Part shown: positions 1 through 8,926 of the stretch, piece after piece
Layout of the letters: every line of letters starts with the position of its first letter
Position numbering within the stretch: the first letter of the stretch is position 1
Source of the DNA: Microcoleus sp. FACHB-68
GTDB lineage: Bacteria; Cyanobacteriota; Cyanobacteriia; Cyanobacteriales; Oscillatoriaceae
Length of the DNA stretch: 64,000 nt
NCBI RefSeq assembly: GCF_014695715.1
Contig: NZ_JACJOT010000008.1
Location: 310,001 to 374,000, forward strand
Direction: 5' to 3'
Notes under the pieces: generated by a model
The model's database searches: none
What the model saw: only the letters and a program-made list of their open reading frames with translations
Told to the model about the DNA's origin: nothing
Translations under genes and position numbers: made by a program

Positions 1-21
1 GAGAAGCGTTTAAGGTCATGG

Positions 22-1098
22 TCACGCGGGTTGTTGCTGTCGCAGAAGGGTTGCAGGGACGGGTTGGAGGGCGCGAATTGTAGCAGTAAGCGCTGAGTTT
101 GACAAAATTTCAATCCCTTGCTGGGTCAGCCATTGCGGATTGTAGACAGTTTCGAGATAGCGATCTCCCCGATCCGGGTTCAACAATACCATGCGTTGAG
201 AGCTGTGATATTGCGTGCCATAGGCAAGGGCAGCGGCAACGATTGCGCCGGTGGATGCCCCCAGCAGCAACCCCTCTAGACGCGCCAGAGCATGGCAAAC
301 GGAGAAGGCAAGGCAATCGGTTACCGAATAAGCTGCATCCAGCACTGTCGCGTCAAAGTTGGGCGGTACAAAGGACAACCCCAACCCCGTCATTTTGTAG
401 GGATGGGAGGGGGTGCCGAAGATAGCTGACCCTGCGACATCTACGCCGACAATTCGGGTTTGAGGATAGCGCTGTTTGAAAAACCGGCTGATTCCCCCCA
501 GTTGTCCAGCAGTGCTGACCCCGATAACGATGACATCCGGTGCGCCGCCAAATGCTTGTTCGATTTCGCGGGCAGTGAATTGCTCATGGGCAGTCGGGTT
601 TTCAGGATTGCGGTGCTGGCAGGGATACCACGCCCCCGGAATGCTCTGGGCGAGTTCTTGTGCTTTTTGCATTCTCGCTACCTGCATCGAACCATTGGCA
701 TCTGCCGCACTCAGGGGTACATCCACCATTTCTGCCCCATAGGCAGCTAGCATTCGCCGAAACGGAGGCGCAGTTTTGGCATCGACGACAACAATGACAC
801 GATAGCCCCGCGCTGCACCAATCATTGCCAGACCAACGCCGAAGTTACCAGAACTGGATTCAACAATCGTGCCACCAGGGTTGAGCAAGCCGATACGTTC
901 TGCGTGTTGAACCAGATACAGGGCATTTTTCTCTTTAATGCTGCCACCAGGGTTGCAGGATTCCAATTTGAGATAAAATTCGTGATTCTGACAGAGTTCA
1001 CTCAAGCGGTTGATCCGTACAATCGGGACATTCCCAATCGCCTCCGTGATATCGCTAGACAGGGGCAATTTTGGAGTGTTTTTTAAAACTTGGAGCAT
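22..1098 (-). CDS. SbnA-like PLP-dependent synthase (cysteine synthase superfamily)
   Basis: This is a fold-type II PLP enzyme of 358 residues. The probable PLP lysine is K55 in NPGGSIKEK. A phosphate/substrate loop SSSGNFG lies near residues 80-87 and STAGQLGG near 194. The SSGN-F/L-G loop followed by a VVVDAKT stretch resembles SbnA more than housekeeping CysK or CysM. SbnA joins O-phosphoserine and glutamate on the route to 2,3-diaminopropionate, a precursor of siderophores and nonribosomal peptides. The start ATG has a GAAGGT ribosome site just upstream. The usual partner, an SbnB-like dehydrogenase, would lie beyond the left edge. The superfamily is secure. The SbnA assignment is an inference from motif resemblance, and a cysteine synthase homologue remains possible. 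Confidence 0.72.
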   Translation of the reverse strand: MLQVLKNTPKLPLSSDITEAIGNVPIVRINRLSELCQNHEFYLKLESCNPGGSIKEKNALYLVQHAERIGLLNPGGTIVESSSGNFGVGLAMIGAARGYRVIVVVDAKTAPPFRRMLAAYGAEMVDVPLSAADANGSMQVARMQKAQELAQSIPGAWYPCQHRNPENPTAHEQFTAREIEQAFGGAPDVIVIGVSTAGQLGGISRFFKQRYPQTRIVGVDVAGSAIFGTPSHPYKMTGLGLSFVPPNFDATVLDAAYSVTDCLAFSVCHALARLEGLLLGASTGAIVAAALAYGTQYHSSQRMVLLNPDRGDRYLETVYNPQWLTQQGIEILSNSALTATIRALQPVPATLLRQQQPA

Positions 1099-1260
1099 AG
1101 CTTTAGACCTTCAAAATCGACAATAGCCAGTCATAATGAGCGCTCCGGTAAGCTGGCTCGTTCAGCATCGGAACTCATTAGACATCTTTCCCTTAATGTC
1201 AAGCTTTGCCGGAAATAATGAAATTATGATGAAATTGTCGAACCAGATAGATTAGCTGCT

Positions 1261-1525
1261 CTAAAAACTAAGCGTTGTCTGCAACACGCTAGTTCCTAAC
1301 TCTACGTTGATACGTGGGCGTTTGCGAACAGTTAACCCATCTACTGTGTTATCCAATTCTGTAATTGCATCAACAATCTGCTATAAATCTCGTTTAAAAT
1401 TCTGAGGGTAACGGGAATTTTTAGGCAAATCTCGAATGGCTTCTATAGCAATCCTATTTAAGCTGTGAGATATCTGATGTTCAGAGCCTCGACTTCTCTA
1501 AGAAGTTGGGTAACTCGTTTTCACG
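1261..1525 (-). pseudogene. Decayed coding remnants in a 500-bp gap
   Basis: The stretch 1099-1598 holds no intact gene. On the minus strand two short protein-like fragments can be read. One ends LLREVEALNIRYLTA just before a stop. The other begins SLNRIAIEAIRDLPKNSR, is broken by an in-frame TAG and resumes for about 38 codons to a stop at 1261. Neither has a start codon or ribosome site. A dispersed motif CTATAGCAATCCTATTTA lies at 1443-1460. I read this as one or two eroded genes and did not identify the parents. Confidence 0.25.
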
Positions 1526-1598
1526 AATTATTAAGGACTGCTATCGTAAAAATTGAATAGATTTCCAAGTTTTCAGCCCAATCATTTAACGGCATTCA

Positions 1599-3860
1599 CT
1601 ATAATTTTTCCAAACGCACTAAAGCGTTATAATCTGGGATGCCGGCTTGAGGTGAACGCTTGTTTCTATCTAACAAAACATTACCTTCTGGCCAATGAAC
1701 TTGTAAATTTCCAGGTAATACCGGCGCTGTATGGATTCTTCCTTCCAACTTTCCAAAGTCATTACTTAAAATTACCGCATCTCCCTCTATTAATCCTAAA
1801 TTCTCCGCATCTTCTTTGCAAATAAAAATTGCTTCTCGCAAAGCGCCGGTGATCGCATCTTTCTTTGCTTGAACCATGCTGTTAAACTGCTTGCCGCGTC
1901 GGGTTGTCACGCGGAACATTCCTTGGGGTAACTCTGGCTTAACCGGCAAACCTAAAGCGGCAAAATGAGCTTTTCCATCTGATGTAGAAAAGTTCCAATC
2001 TTGGCAGAGATGAGAACCGCCATACTGGAACTGATCACCGGCTTGCTTTAAATGCTGGATGCCATCGTAAAACGGCACAACTTTGGCGATTTCTTCGCGG
2101 ATGGCTTGAGTGGTATCAGAAGCCGACATTTTATTAGAAAAATGCAGCTTTTCTGCAATTTCTGGGCGTACTTTTCGCGCGATTTCCATCATAACTTCCC
2201 ATTCAGGACGTGCTTCCCCGATGCGTCGTCCGGGAATTTCTGGACTAAAGATAATTCGGCGTTCGGTACTTGTTGAAGTGACACCGCCGGGGATTTCATA
2301 ACGAGTGGTTGTCGGCAATAAAACAACGGTATCAGCCGGCTCTAATAGCATTTGGCTGGAAAGTACAATATCCATGTGTACCCGCACCGGCACCCGATTT
2401 AAAGCTTCCTCAACATAATCGGGATCTGGCATTACTTCCAAGAAATTCCCGCCGACAGAAAACAGCACATCTAACTGTCCCTCATGGGCAGCTTCAATCA
2501 TTTCTGAGGCAATTAATCCCGGAGTTGCCGGCACTTCAAAACCCCAAATTTTACTTAATTCTGAGGCACTTTCAGAGGTAATCGGTTTGCCGGCAGGAAA
2601 AGCAGTTGCATAAGCGCCCATTTCTGCTCCACCTTGAACCCCAGAATGTCCACGAATTGGCATCAATCCGCACCCTTCCCGTCCAACAAAACCTTTGGTT
2701 AGTGCTAAATTTATAATCGCTTTCACATTATCTTCGCCGCATTCATGCTGCGTAATTCCCATACTCCAGACAAACACAGCTTTCTTCGCTTCACCCACCA
2801 TCTGAGCGAAAGCATACATCTCATCACGAGAAGCACCGGCAGCTTTTTCTAATTCCTCCCAAGATTGGCTATCTAATGCTGCTTTCAACTCCTCAAAGCC
2901 GGCAGTAAAGTTTTTAATAAATGACTCATCCAGCCAATTATTTTCAACCAAATGCTTCAGTGTGCCATTAAGAAAAGCAATATCTCCCCCAACATTCACC
3001 AAGAAAAAGCGCTCAGCAAATTTCGTGCCAAACAGCGCACTTTCCACAATAGAAGGCACCCAATACCGCTCCATTCCCGGTTCGCGGTAGCTATTAATCA
3101 CAACAATTTTCGTGCCGGCTTTCTTCGCCCAGTGGAGATATTTAACCGTAACCGGCTGGTTATTCGCCACATTAGAACCGATAAAAACTAATAAATCGGT
3201 TCCGATCCAATCTTTATAAGAACAGGTTGTCGCTGCTACTCCTAATGCTTCCTTAATGCCGGCAGTGCTGGGAGAATGACAAATCCGGGCGGCATTATCA
3301 ATCGAGTTCGTTCCCATCGCCCGCACAGCTTTCTGAGCGGCATAATAAGTCTCGTTAGGAATCCCCCGACTCGTCAGGTAAAACCCCATTCTGTCGCGCT
3401 CTTGCACTTTCTTGGCAGCGCGAATGCCATCAGCAACCAAATCTAAAGCGTCATCCCAACTAACTCTACGAAATCCCGCCTCACCTTTTTTGCGTACCAT
3501 TGGGTAAGGAAGCCGGCCTAAATCGCGCAATTCGGCACTGCGCTTGCCTTTTAACGTAGAAACATCTTCCAGCAGCTTGCTATCGAGTGCCGGCATTGTA
3601 TTCAATCTGAGCAACCGCAGCCGAACATTGCAAACGTGGATACCATCAACCGTCCAATCTTTCATGCCGGTTGTGCCCAAAGCGCAACCGTCGCAAACGC
3701 CCTGATTGAGGATTCGCAGCGCATAGGGAAGTTCGTCTAAATTTTCCCCAATTGCCCGAAACACTTCCCAATAGTTATTCGGATATTGCTCACCAATCCC
3801 AAAAGGCTTCCAACTCGCCCAGTGTGCCGGTGTCCAGCCCTTTTCTGGTTTTTTTAACAC
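1599..3860 (-). CDS. FdhF/YdeP-family molybdopterin oxidoreductase
   Basis: This 753-residue protein resembles the FdhF/YdeP (formate dehydrogenase alpha-like) family of bis-MGD molybdoenzymes. The N-terminus carries KGWTPAHWASWKPFG and a CDGCALG cysteine motif. The middle is a molybdopterin oxidoreductase core (MGFYLTSRG, GREGCGLMPIRGHSGVQGG), and the C-terminus is a dinucleotide-binding domain (GDAVILSNDFG). The reading frame stays open to an ATG at 4067, but that extension would translate a CCCCATG tandem repeat into Gly-Met-Gly-His runs. A GTG at 3860 preceded by GGGGAG is the better start and gives the usual family length. The physiological substrate is not known; E. coli YdeP is linked to acid resistance. 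No electron-transfer subunit is adjacent. It is transcribed divergently from the CAP-RTX gene. Confidence 0.85.
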   Translation of the reverse strand: MLKKPEKGWTPAHWASWKPFGIGEQYPNNYWEVFRAIGENLDELPYALRILNQGVCDGCALGTTGMKDWTVDGIHVCNVRLRLLRLNTMPALDSKLLEDVSTLKGKRSAELRDLGRLPYPMVRKKGEAGFRRVSWDDALDLVADGIRAAKKVQERDRMGFYLTSRGIPNETYYAAQKAVRAMGTNSIDNAARICHSPSTAGIKEALGVAATTCSYKDWIGTDLLVFIGSNVANNQPVTVKYLHWAKKAGTKIVVINSYREPGMERYWVPSIVESALFGTKFAERFFLVNVGGDIAFLNGTLKHLVENNWLDESFIKNFTAGFEELKAALDSQSWEELEKAAGASRDEMYAFAQMVGEAKKAVFVWSMGITQHECGEDNVKAIINLALTKGFVGREGCGLMPIRGHSGVQGGAEMGAYATAFPAGKPITSESASELSKIWGFEVPATPGLIASEMIEAAHEGQLDVLFSVGGNFLEVMPDPDYVEEALNRVPVRVHMDIVLSSQMLLEPADTVVLLPTTTRYEIPGGVTSTSTERRIIFSPEIPGRRIGEARPEWEVMMEIARKVRPEIAEKLHFSNKMSASDTTQAIREEIAKVVPFYDGIQHLKQAGDQFQYGGSHLCQDWNFSTSDGKAHFAALGLPVKPELPQGMFRVTTRRGKQFNSMVQAKKDAITGALREAIFICKEDAENLGLIEGDAVILSNDFGKLEGRIHTAPVLPGNLQVHWPEGNVLLDRNKRSPQAGIPDYNALVRLEKL

Positions 3861-3936
3861 TTGTTGTGTCTCCCCTAGGATGCGCTGCCTATAAAAATTA
3901 TAGGGGCATAGGAGAGGGGAGAGCGGGAACTTCGAG

Positions 3937-4034
3937 TGCCCCATGCCCCATGCCCTATGCCCCATGCCCCATGCCCCATGCCCCATGCCCCATCCCCCAT
4001 CCCCCATCCCCAATGCCCCAATCCCCAATCCCCA
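3937..4034. repeat. Heptameric STRR tract (CCCCATG/CCCCATC)
   Basis: About fourteen consecutive 7-bp units are read directly. The left part is mostly CCCCATG, the middle CCCCATC and the right CCCCAAT. This is the class known in cyanobacteria as short tandemly repeated repetitive sequences. It fills most of the gap between two divergent genes and inflates the apparent N-termini of both reading frames. Any promoters for the two genes must lie in the flanks of the tract or inside it. Confidence 0.85.
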
Positions 4035-4096
4035 AAGATTCAAGCTACGCTGTAAGTCGCAAGTCACATAGAAACGATGCGGAGAGGGAATTAGGG

Positions 4097-5974
4097 ATGG
4101 CTACCCTGGAGTTAGTAAGTCAAGTTGTCGCGCTTGTCAACATAGAACGCAGTCGGGTTGGTTTACCCCCGCTGACTATCGATACTCAGCTTAACAGTGC
4201 CGCGCAAGAACACAGCACTGATATGGCTGTTAATGACTTTTTCGGTCAAATCGGCTCAAATGGCTCGAATGCGGCGAGTCGGATTAGAAATGCCGGCTAC
4301 AACTTTACAACTCATGCACAAAACGTAGAAGCCGGCGAGGAGACAGCAGAGGAAGTTGTTGCTTCTTGGTTTAGCAGTGCTGAGGCGACGAACCTTTTTA
4401 GGGCAGATGTTACAAATATTGGCATTGGTTATTACTTTCTCGAAGATGATATCGGCAACTTTAACCAAAATCATTATTGGACTGCGGTGGTTGCCAAACG
4501 TTCTCCCGAAGGTGTCTTTATTCCGGGAAGTGAAGGCGTTGATATTGTTGAAGGGGGTGAAGGCAGCAACTTGATCGCCGGGGGACCAGAGAGTGATTCC
4601 CTCTATGGAAATATTAGCGATGATGTGATTTTGGGTGGCGGGGGGAATGACTTTATCGATGGCGATCAAGGCAATGATACCCTCGGCGGCAATCCTGGCA
4701 ACGATACTATTTTCGCCGGCCTGGGCAATGACTTCGTCCTGGGCGGTCAAGAAAATGATATTTTGAATGGCGAGCGAGGCAATGATTCACTCTACGGCGA
4801 TTTGGGCGACGATACGCTGTTTGGTAATTTAGACAGCGACTTCCTCGACGGGGGCGACGGAAACGACCGTTTGGAAGGGGATTTAGGTTTAGATACGCTG
4901 TTTGGTCGAGCCGGCAACGATGTCCTCTTCGGCGGTGTGGATTTAGATTACCTAGATGGGGGCGACGGCGACGATTATTTAGAGGGCAATGAAGGGGCGG
5001 ATACCCTGTTTGGCGGCATCGGCAACGATCAGATATTCGCCGGCATTGATAACGATGTGGTTGTTGCCGGTGAGGGCAATGATTATGTCGATGGCAACAC
5101 CGGCATCGATACACTCTTTGGCAATGCCGGCAACGACACCCTCATTGGTGGCACCGAGGACGACTTGGTGTTTGGTGGCAGAGATGCCGATTTTCTCGGC
5201 GGCGGCGTCGGCAATGATATTCTCAACGGTAATATCGGGGACGATACCGTTTTAGTAGGAGCCGGCAACGACCTTGCCTTTGGCGGTCAAGATAATGATC
5301 GGGTTTATGGCGAATTCGGCGACGATACCCTCAACGGCGATCTCGGAAACGATACCCTCATCGGTGCCTCAAATGCTGACCTCATCTATGGCGGTGATGG
5401 CAACGATGTCGTTTATGGCGATTTCATCGATGATAGTTTGGTTGCCGGTCTCAGCCCAGATTCCGTAGCCGGCACTGAAGCCCCTGATACCCTTTATGGC
5501 AACGCGGGTGATGATATCCTTGTCGGCGGCTCCGAGGGCGATCTCCTTTACGGCGGCCAAAATAACGATAGCGTGTTGGGTGGTGGTGGTAACGACACGT
5601 TATTTGGCAACTTGGGCAATGATACCCTCATCGGCGGCGACGGCAGCGATACGTTTGGCCTACAGCTAGGCGGTGTTGCTCGAATCAACGATCTGCTTCG
5701 GGGAAATGATTATTTATTCTTGAGTGAAGGTTTGACGTTTGAGGATCTCGTCTTCCAGCAAGGCTCGGAGTCCAACACTTCAGAAATTTACGCTCAGTTT
5801 CCCGCTGAAGATACACTCAGAGGCGGCACCGGCCCGCTTGTCACAGGTTCCGACGGGAAATCTGCCCGCAATGTGCTTATCGGGGTCGTTGTGGGTGTTC
5901 AAGCTGAAAACTTCTCCAGCGACAACTTCATCACGACTTTTGAGAGTGACACACTAGCCGGCACCAGTCCCTAG
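4097..5974 (+). CDS. CAP-domain protein with RTX calcium-binding repeats
   Basis: From the ATG at 4097 (AGGGA-type site upstream) the protein has 625 residues. Residues 1 to about 140 form a CAP/SCP (PR-1-like) domain, recognisable by LVNIERSRVGLPPL, LNSAAQEHSTDMA and HYWTAVVAKR. The remainder is a long series of nonapeptide RTX repeats (GGxGNDxxx, for example GGGGNDFIDG and GNLGNDTLIGG), which bind calcium and fold into a beta-roll. There is no N-terminal signal peptide, consistent with RTX export by a type I secretion system; no such transporter is in the window. An upstream ATG at 3752 is open in frame but lies inside the divergent gene and translates the STRR, so it was rejected. Likely role: an extracellular or surface protein of unknown activity. 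Confidence 0.85.
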   Translation: MATLELVSQVVALVNIERSRVGLPPLTIDTQLNSAAQEHSTDMAVNDFFGQIGSNGSNAASRIRNAGYNFTTHAQNVEAGEETAEEVVASWFSSAEATNLFRADVTNIGIGYYFLEDDIGNFNQNHYWTAVVAKRSPEGVFIPGSEGVDIVEGGEGSNLIAGGPESDSLYGNISDDVILGGGGNDFIDGDQGNDTLGGNPGNDTIFAGLGNDFVLGGQENDILNGERGNDSLYGDLGDDTLFGNLDSDFLDGGDGNDRLEGDLGLDTLFGRAGNDVLFGGVDLDYLDGGDGDDYLEGNEGADTLFGGIGNDQIFAGIDNDVVVAGEGNDYVDGNTGIDTLFGNAGNDTLIGGTEDDLVFGGRDADFLGGGVGNDILNGNIGDDTVLVGAGNDLAFGGQDNDRVYGEFGDDTLNGDLGNDTLIGASNADLIYGGDGNDVVYGDFIDDSLVAGLSPDSVAGTEAPDTLYGNAGDDILVGGSEGDLLYGGQNNDSVLGGGGNDTLFGNLGNDTLIGGDGSDTFGLQLGGVARINDLLRGNDYLFLSEGLTFEDLVFQQGSESNTSEIYAQFPAEDTLRGGTGPLVTGSDGKSARNVLIGVVVGVQAENFSSDNFITTFESDTLAGTSP

Positions 5975-5997
5975 CTCTAAGGCAGTTTAGCCCTTGC

Positions 5998-6135
5998 TTA
6001 GCGTGATCGCTTCTCCCGCAGCTGCCGCCGGCGATCGCGCCACTCGGCGGCTGTTAAATACAGCACTCCACCTGTCACAACGACCATCAGCCCGATAGCC
6101 ATGAAAATCAGACCATAAAAAACCGTATTTTCCAT
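5998..6135 (-). CDS. Small single-pass membrane protein (45 aa)
   Basis: A 45-codon frame starts at an ATG preceded by an excellent GGAGG ribosome site. It encodes MENTVFYGLIFMAIGLMVVV, a hydrophobic segment of about 25 residues, followed by an amphipathic, strongly basic tail (EWRDRRRQLREKRSR). This layout is typical of small thylakoid or plasma-membrane proteins with a cytoplasmic basic end. It lies convergent to the CAP-RTX gene and downstream of cpcS on the same strand. Function unknown. Confidence 0.6.
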   Translation of the reverse strand: MENTVFYGLIFMAIGLMVVVTGGVLYLTAAEWRDRRRQLREKRSR

Positions 6136-6287
6136 AAAACCTCCGGCGGTTTTAGATTCTAAACTTTAAATTTTAGACTAATCCAAAATCTGATCGTGAA
6201 AATGAGGGGGAGGATCTTCGGGGCTAGGAAGAATAAAAGAACGGATCTCAAGCTCCCCCTCCCTCCTCTCTTCCTCAGTTAGCCCCT

Positions 6288-6824
6288 CTACGCCTTAGCG
6301 GCTGGCTGAGTTACGCCCATGCGAATTTCCGAGCAGAAGGAAGCAAGGCTAAAGCCATCTGAGCGCTTAATGGTGCTGGTACGCAGCCGTAAGTTTGGAC
6401 TCTCGAACCACAGGCGCTCCTCGACAGACATCGTGGGGCTTTCGGTAATCAGTGTCAGGGCATCGTCACTGCCTAGAATATAACGACCCGTTACCGGCGA
6501 ATCTTGGTTGGCTGTTTTCTGCAACAGTTGGCCGGTGTTGGGGTTCTGGGGGTTGGCGATGGGAACTAAAACCGTCGAACCGGCTTGTTTGCGCTGATCT
6601 GCTCCCACTGTGCCATCCCACTTGACACGCAGACCTAATAATGCCGTAGAAGGATCGATCCGGTACTGTTCGCAGAGTTCGATCACTGCCGGATCGCTGG
6701 AAGAAAGAATTTCAATCAATAAGTCTGTCTTACCGGCTTCTAAATGCGGATTCGCCAGATAGTGGTTGCTGCGTTGGGAAAACCATTTGCCAGCACTCTG
6801 TTGGAAAAACTCGATAATATCCAT
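6288..6824 (-). CDS. cpcS: Phycobiliprotein lyase, CpcS/CpeS family
   Basis: The 178-residue protein matches S-type bilin lyases along its length. It has the N-terminal MDIIEFFQQSAGKWFSQRSNHYLA, the core GSTVLVPI, the strand GRYILGSDDALTLITE and the C-terminal SFCSEIRMGVTQ, all hallmarks of the CpcS lipocalin-like fold. S-type lyases attach phycocyanobilin to the conserved Cys-84 position of allophycocyanin and phycocyanin beta subunits. Some family members act only as CpcS-CpcU heterodimers, so activity alone is not certain. It stands as a single gene between the small membrane protein and desB, all on the minus strand with gaps of more than 100 bp. Confidence 0.92.
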   Translation of the reverse strand: MDIIEFFQQSAGKWFSQRSNHYLANPHLEAGKTDLLIEILSSSDPAVIELCEQYRIDPSTALLGLRVKWDGTVGADQRKQAGSTVLVPIANPQNPNTGQLLQKTANQDSPVTGRYILGSDDALTLITESPTMSVEERLWFESPNLRLRTSTIKRSDGFSLASFCSEIRMGVTQPAAKA

Positions 6825-7094
6825 GAATGAAGCAGTCCCGCGTCAATCGTTCTCAATCTTTACTATGTTAAGCCCAAGATGACGCCTGCCGATGATGGAT
6901 GTGGTTGCGCCTTTGGGGAGGATCTGCGGGGATGGAAAATTATTCACCAAGCACTCAGGGGATCGCTCTCCTCCTTGGAGAGGTTGAGTCACCTAAAAGC
7001 AAGCCGGTTTTAACTACAGGCATAACTTTCTTTTAAGGCAACTCAACCGCAGCCAAAAATTGCATTTCTATCTATTTCTAGAAGTTGAATAGTA

Positions 7095-8177
7095 TCAATG
7101 CAATCCTGGATTCTTCGGTGATTGATAGTAAACCTTAGAACCCTGATCGGGAACAAAATGACAAGCCCAGTAAGAGCGAACAAAACTCTTCCAAATCGGC
7201 TCATTTGAGCAGCGATAATAGTCGCCCAACACCGGCTTAATTGCCTCGGTTGCGGTTTTTAAGTGATAGTGGGGGATGTTCAAGAAAATATGATGGGCTA
7301 CATGGGTGCCAATATCGTGATGGATCGGATTAATAAAGCCGTAGTCACGATCAATGGTAGACAAAGCGCCTTTCAGGAAGTACCAATCATTCCCGCGATA
7401 CCAGGGAATATCTGATTCTGTGTGATGCAGGAAGGTGACTAAATCCAACCAAATCACAAACACCAGATAAGGAACCAGGTAGTATTTCACCAGAAATAAC
7501 CAGCCAAACTGATAGGTTAACCCACCCAGAAGGCCGACCATTAGTACCCAGAGTGCAGAACTGGTTAACACATCCCATTTTTCTGAGGGACGGAACAGGG
7601 GGCTATTTGGCAGAAAGTGGGAACCCTGCCGGTCAGGTGAGCGCATTACCAGATAAATTGGATAAGCGATCAAGGGTAGATAGAAGCGTAAGAGCTTTTC
7701 ATACCACGCCATCTGCTCGTACTTCGTCTGCGACACGGGATACCAGCTTTCATCGGTATCAAGGTTACCCGTGTTGGCGTGATGAGTTCTGTGACTGATG
7801 CGCCAACCGTGATACGGGACGAGAATGGGGATGTGAGAAAGATGCCCAATTAGGCTATTCAGCCATTTCAATTTAGAAAAGGAACCATGACCACAGTCAT
7901 GCCCCACCACAAACAATGACCAAAACATGGTTCCTTGCATCAACCAGAAGAGTGGGAAAAATAACCACGAATCTAGCCGATAGGCGAGCACATAGAGTCC
8001 AGCGATAATAGAAATATCCAGGAAGAAGTAGCTCAGAGACTTCCAAATAGAAGGTTCAAAACAGGAAGCCGGTATTGCCGCCTTCAAATCTTGGAGGGTA
8101 AAGGGTAACTCTGCGGTACGAGTGGATGAGGCTGTAAGCGTTGCCTCTGTGATCACAGTGTTTGCGTTTGCTTGCAC
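7095..8177 (-). CDS. desB: Acyl-lipid omega-3 (delta-15) desaturase DesB
   Basis: This 360-residue integral membrane desaturase has three histidine boxes: HDCGH at 93-97, HRTHH at 129-133 and HVAHH at 292-296. Hydrophobic segments flank the boxes. The stretches NTGNLDTDESWYP, DIPWYRGNDWYFLKGALSTIDRDYG and NIPHYHLKTATEAIKP are characteristic of cyanobacterial DesB. The enzyme adds a double bond at the omega-3 position of glycerolipid-bound C18 acyl chains, using ferredoxin as electron donor, and typically helps keep membranes fluid in the cold. DesA (delta-12) is the closest alternative but has a different second box context. It is monocistronic, with long gaps on both sides. Confidence 0.93.
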   Translation of the reverse strand: MQANANTVITEATLTASSTRTAELPFTLQDLKAAIPASCFEPSIWKSLSYFFLDISIIAGLYVLAYRLDSWLFFPLFWLMQGTMFWSLFVVGHDCGHGSFSKLKWLNSLIGHLSHIPILVPYHGWRISHRTHHANTGNLDTDESWYPVSQTKYEQMAWYEKLLRFYLPLIAYPIYLVMRSPDRQGSHFLPNSPLFRPSEKWDVLTSSALWVLMVGLLGGLTYQFGWLFLVKYYLVPYLVFVIWLDLVTFLHHTESDIPWYRGNDWYFLKGALSTIDRDYGFINPIHHDIGTHVAHHIFLNIPHYHLKTATEAIKPVLGDYYRCSNEPIWKSFVRSYWACHFVPDQGSKVYYQSPKNPGLH

Positions 8178-8926
8178 GAAATTTCCGATTTAACGTGATT
8201 TGAAAACCGACATTTTGCCTTTAACGGCTTGCACTCAGCTATTTGAGGGCAGGATTTCTACTCGGCAACGGTTATAAGTGATAGAACGCCACTGCCAACT
8301 CAGGGGCTTGTTGAACGCCTGTTTGGGCAAAAGCGCTGCGATCTCCATTGCTTGATAAAAAATCTTATGGGCCAGTGAAAGTGCAATATGCAGGTTATAA
8401 ACGGAATTCATTCTACCCCACTCCTGCACATTCTCGACTATCAGGCCGGCTCAAAAAATATTTGCGACCGATAGATTCACTGAATTCAACAACTCTTAAC
8501 CGTACAAGGAAACAAGCTTTTTTGCAATGTCTTAGCTAGATAAACAAGTCGGATATAAGCACATTGGGGTAGCAGTTTCTCGCGCTTTCTCCGATTTTTG
8601 TATCCGAATGCAACACCAGCAAGCGAGCGAGTTCTACTGAATTTTACGAGATCGCTTTTCTCAAAAATGCACTAGAGTTTTATGATATAGCAATCCTAAA
8701 TCATTCGTGAGATTTTACCGGAGTGCTTTCGCGTAGCGTGTGCGTTGGGTCGCGCTCAAGATGCCGGCACTCCAATATTTGACAATTCAAATAGGATTGC
8801 TGTAGCCCTGTCAAGGTGATTTTAACGGTCTTACCATCATTGACGACAAGTTGATTGATAATTTGTAGTTAGTGACAGCGTTAAATTGTAATTGATTGCT
8901 TTTCTAGCGGGAGTGAGAATTAAATT
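8178..8926. other. 750-bp gap between desB and the TpsB gene
   Basis: No convincing gene is present. The region holds the desB upstream region (next to 8178) and a small inverted-repeat element at 8689-8801, listed separately. A 64-codon minus-strand frame at 8235-8429 has neither a ribosome site nor recognisable sequence and was not called. Confidence 0.5.
8689..8801. mobile_element. MITE-like inverted-repeat element
   Basis: The left end AGCAATCCTA (8689-8698) is matched by the exact reverse complement TAGGATTGCT (8792-8801). Between them lies GTGCTTTCGCGTAGCGTGTGCG (8723-8744), whose 17-bp core recurs in inverse orientation inside a second element near 41.1 kb. The left-end motif TATAGCAATCCTA also occurs alone at 1444-1456. 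No open frame is inside. This fits a non-autonomous dispersed repeat; target-site duplications were not clear. Confidence 0.45.

Noticed and set aside
3861-4067. N-terminal extension of the molybdoenzyme frame
   Set aside because: It encodes Gly-Met-Gly-His runs from the STRR; the GTG at 3860 has a ribosome site and gives the usual length.
3752-4096. N-terminal extension of the CAP-RTX frame
   Set aside because: It overlaps the divergent molybdoenzyme gene and translates the heptamer repeat; the ATG at 4097 fits the domain start.
4707-5268. Arg/His-rich minus-strand frames opposite the RTX repeats
   Set aside because: Biased shadows of the GGxGND codon pattern.
6879-7020. Plus-strand frame of about 45 codons between cpcS and desB
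   Set aside because: No ribosome site and no protein-like features.
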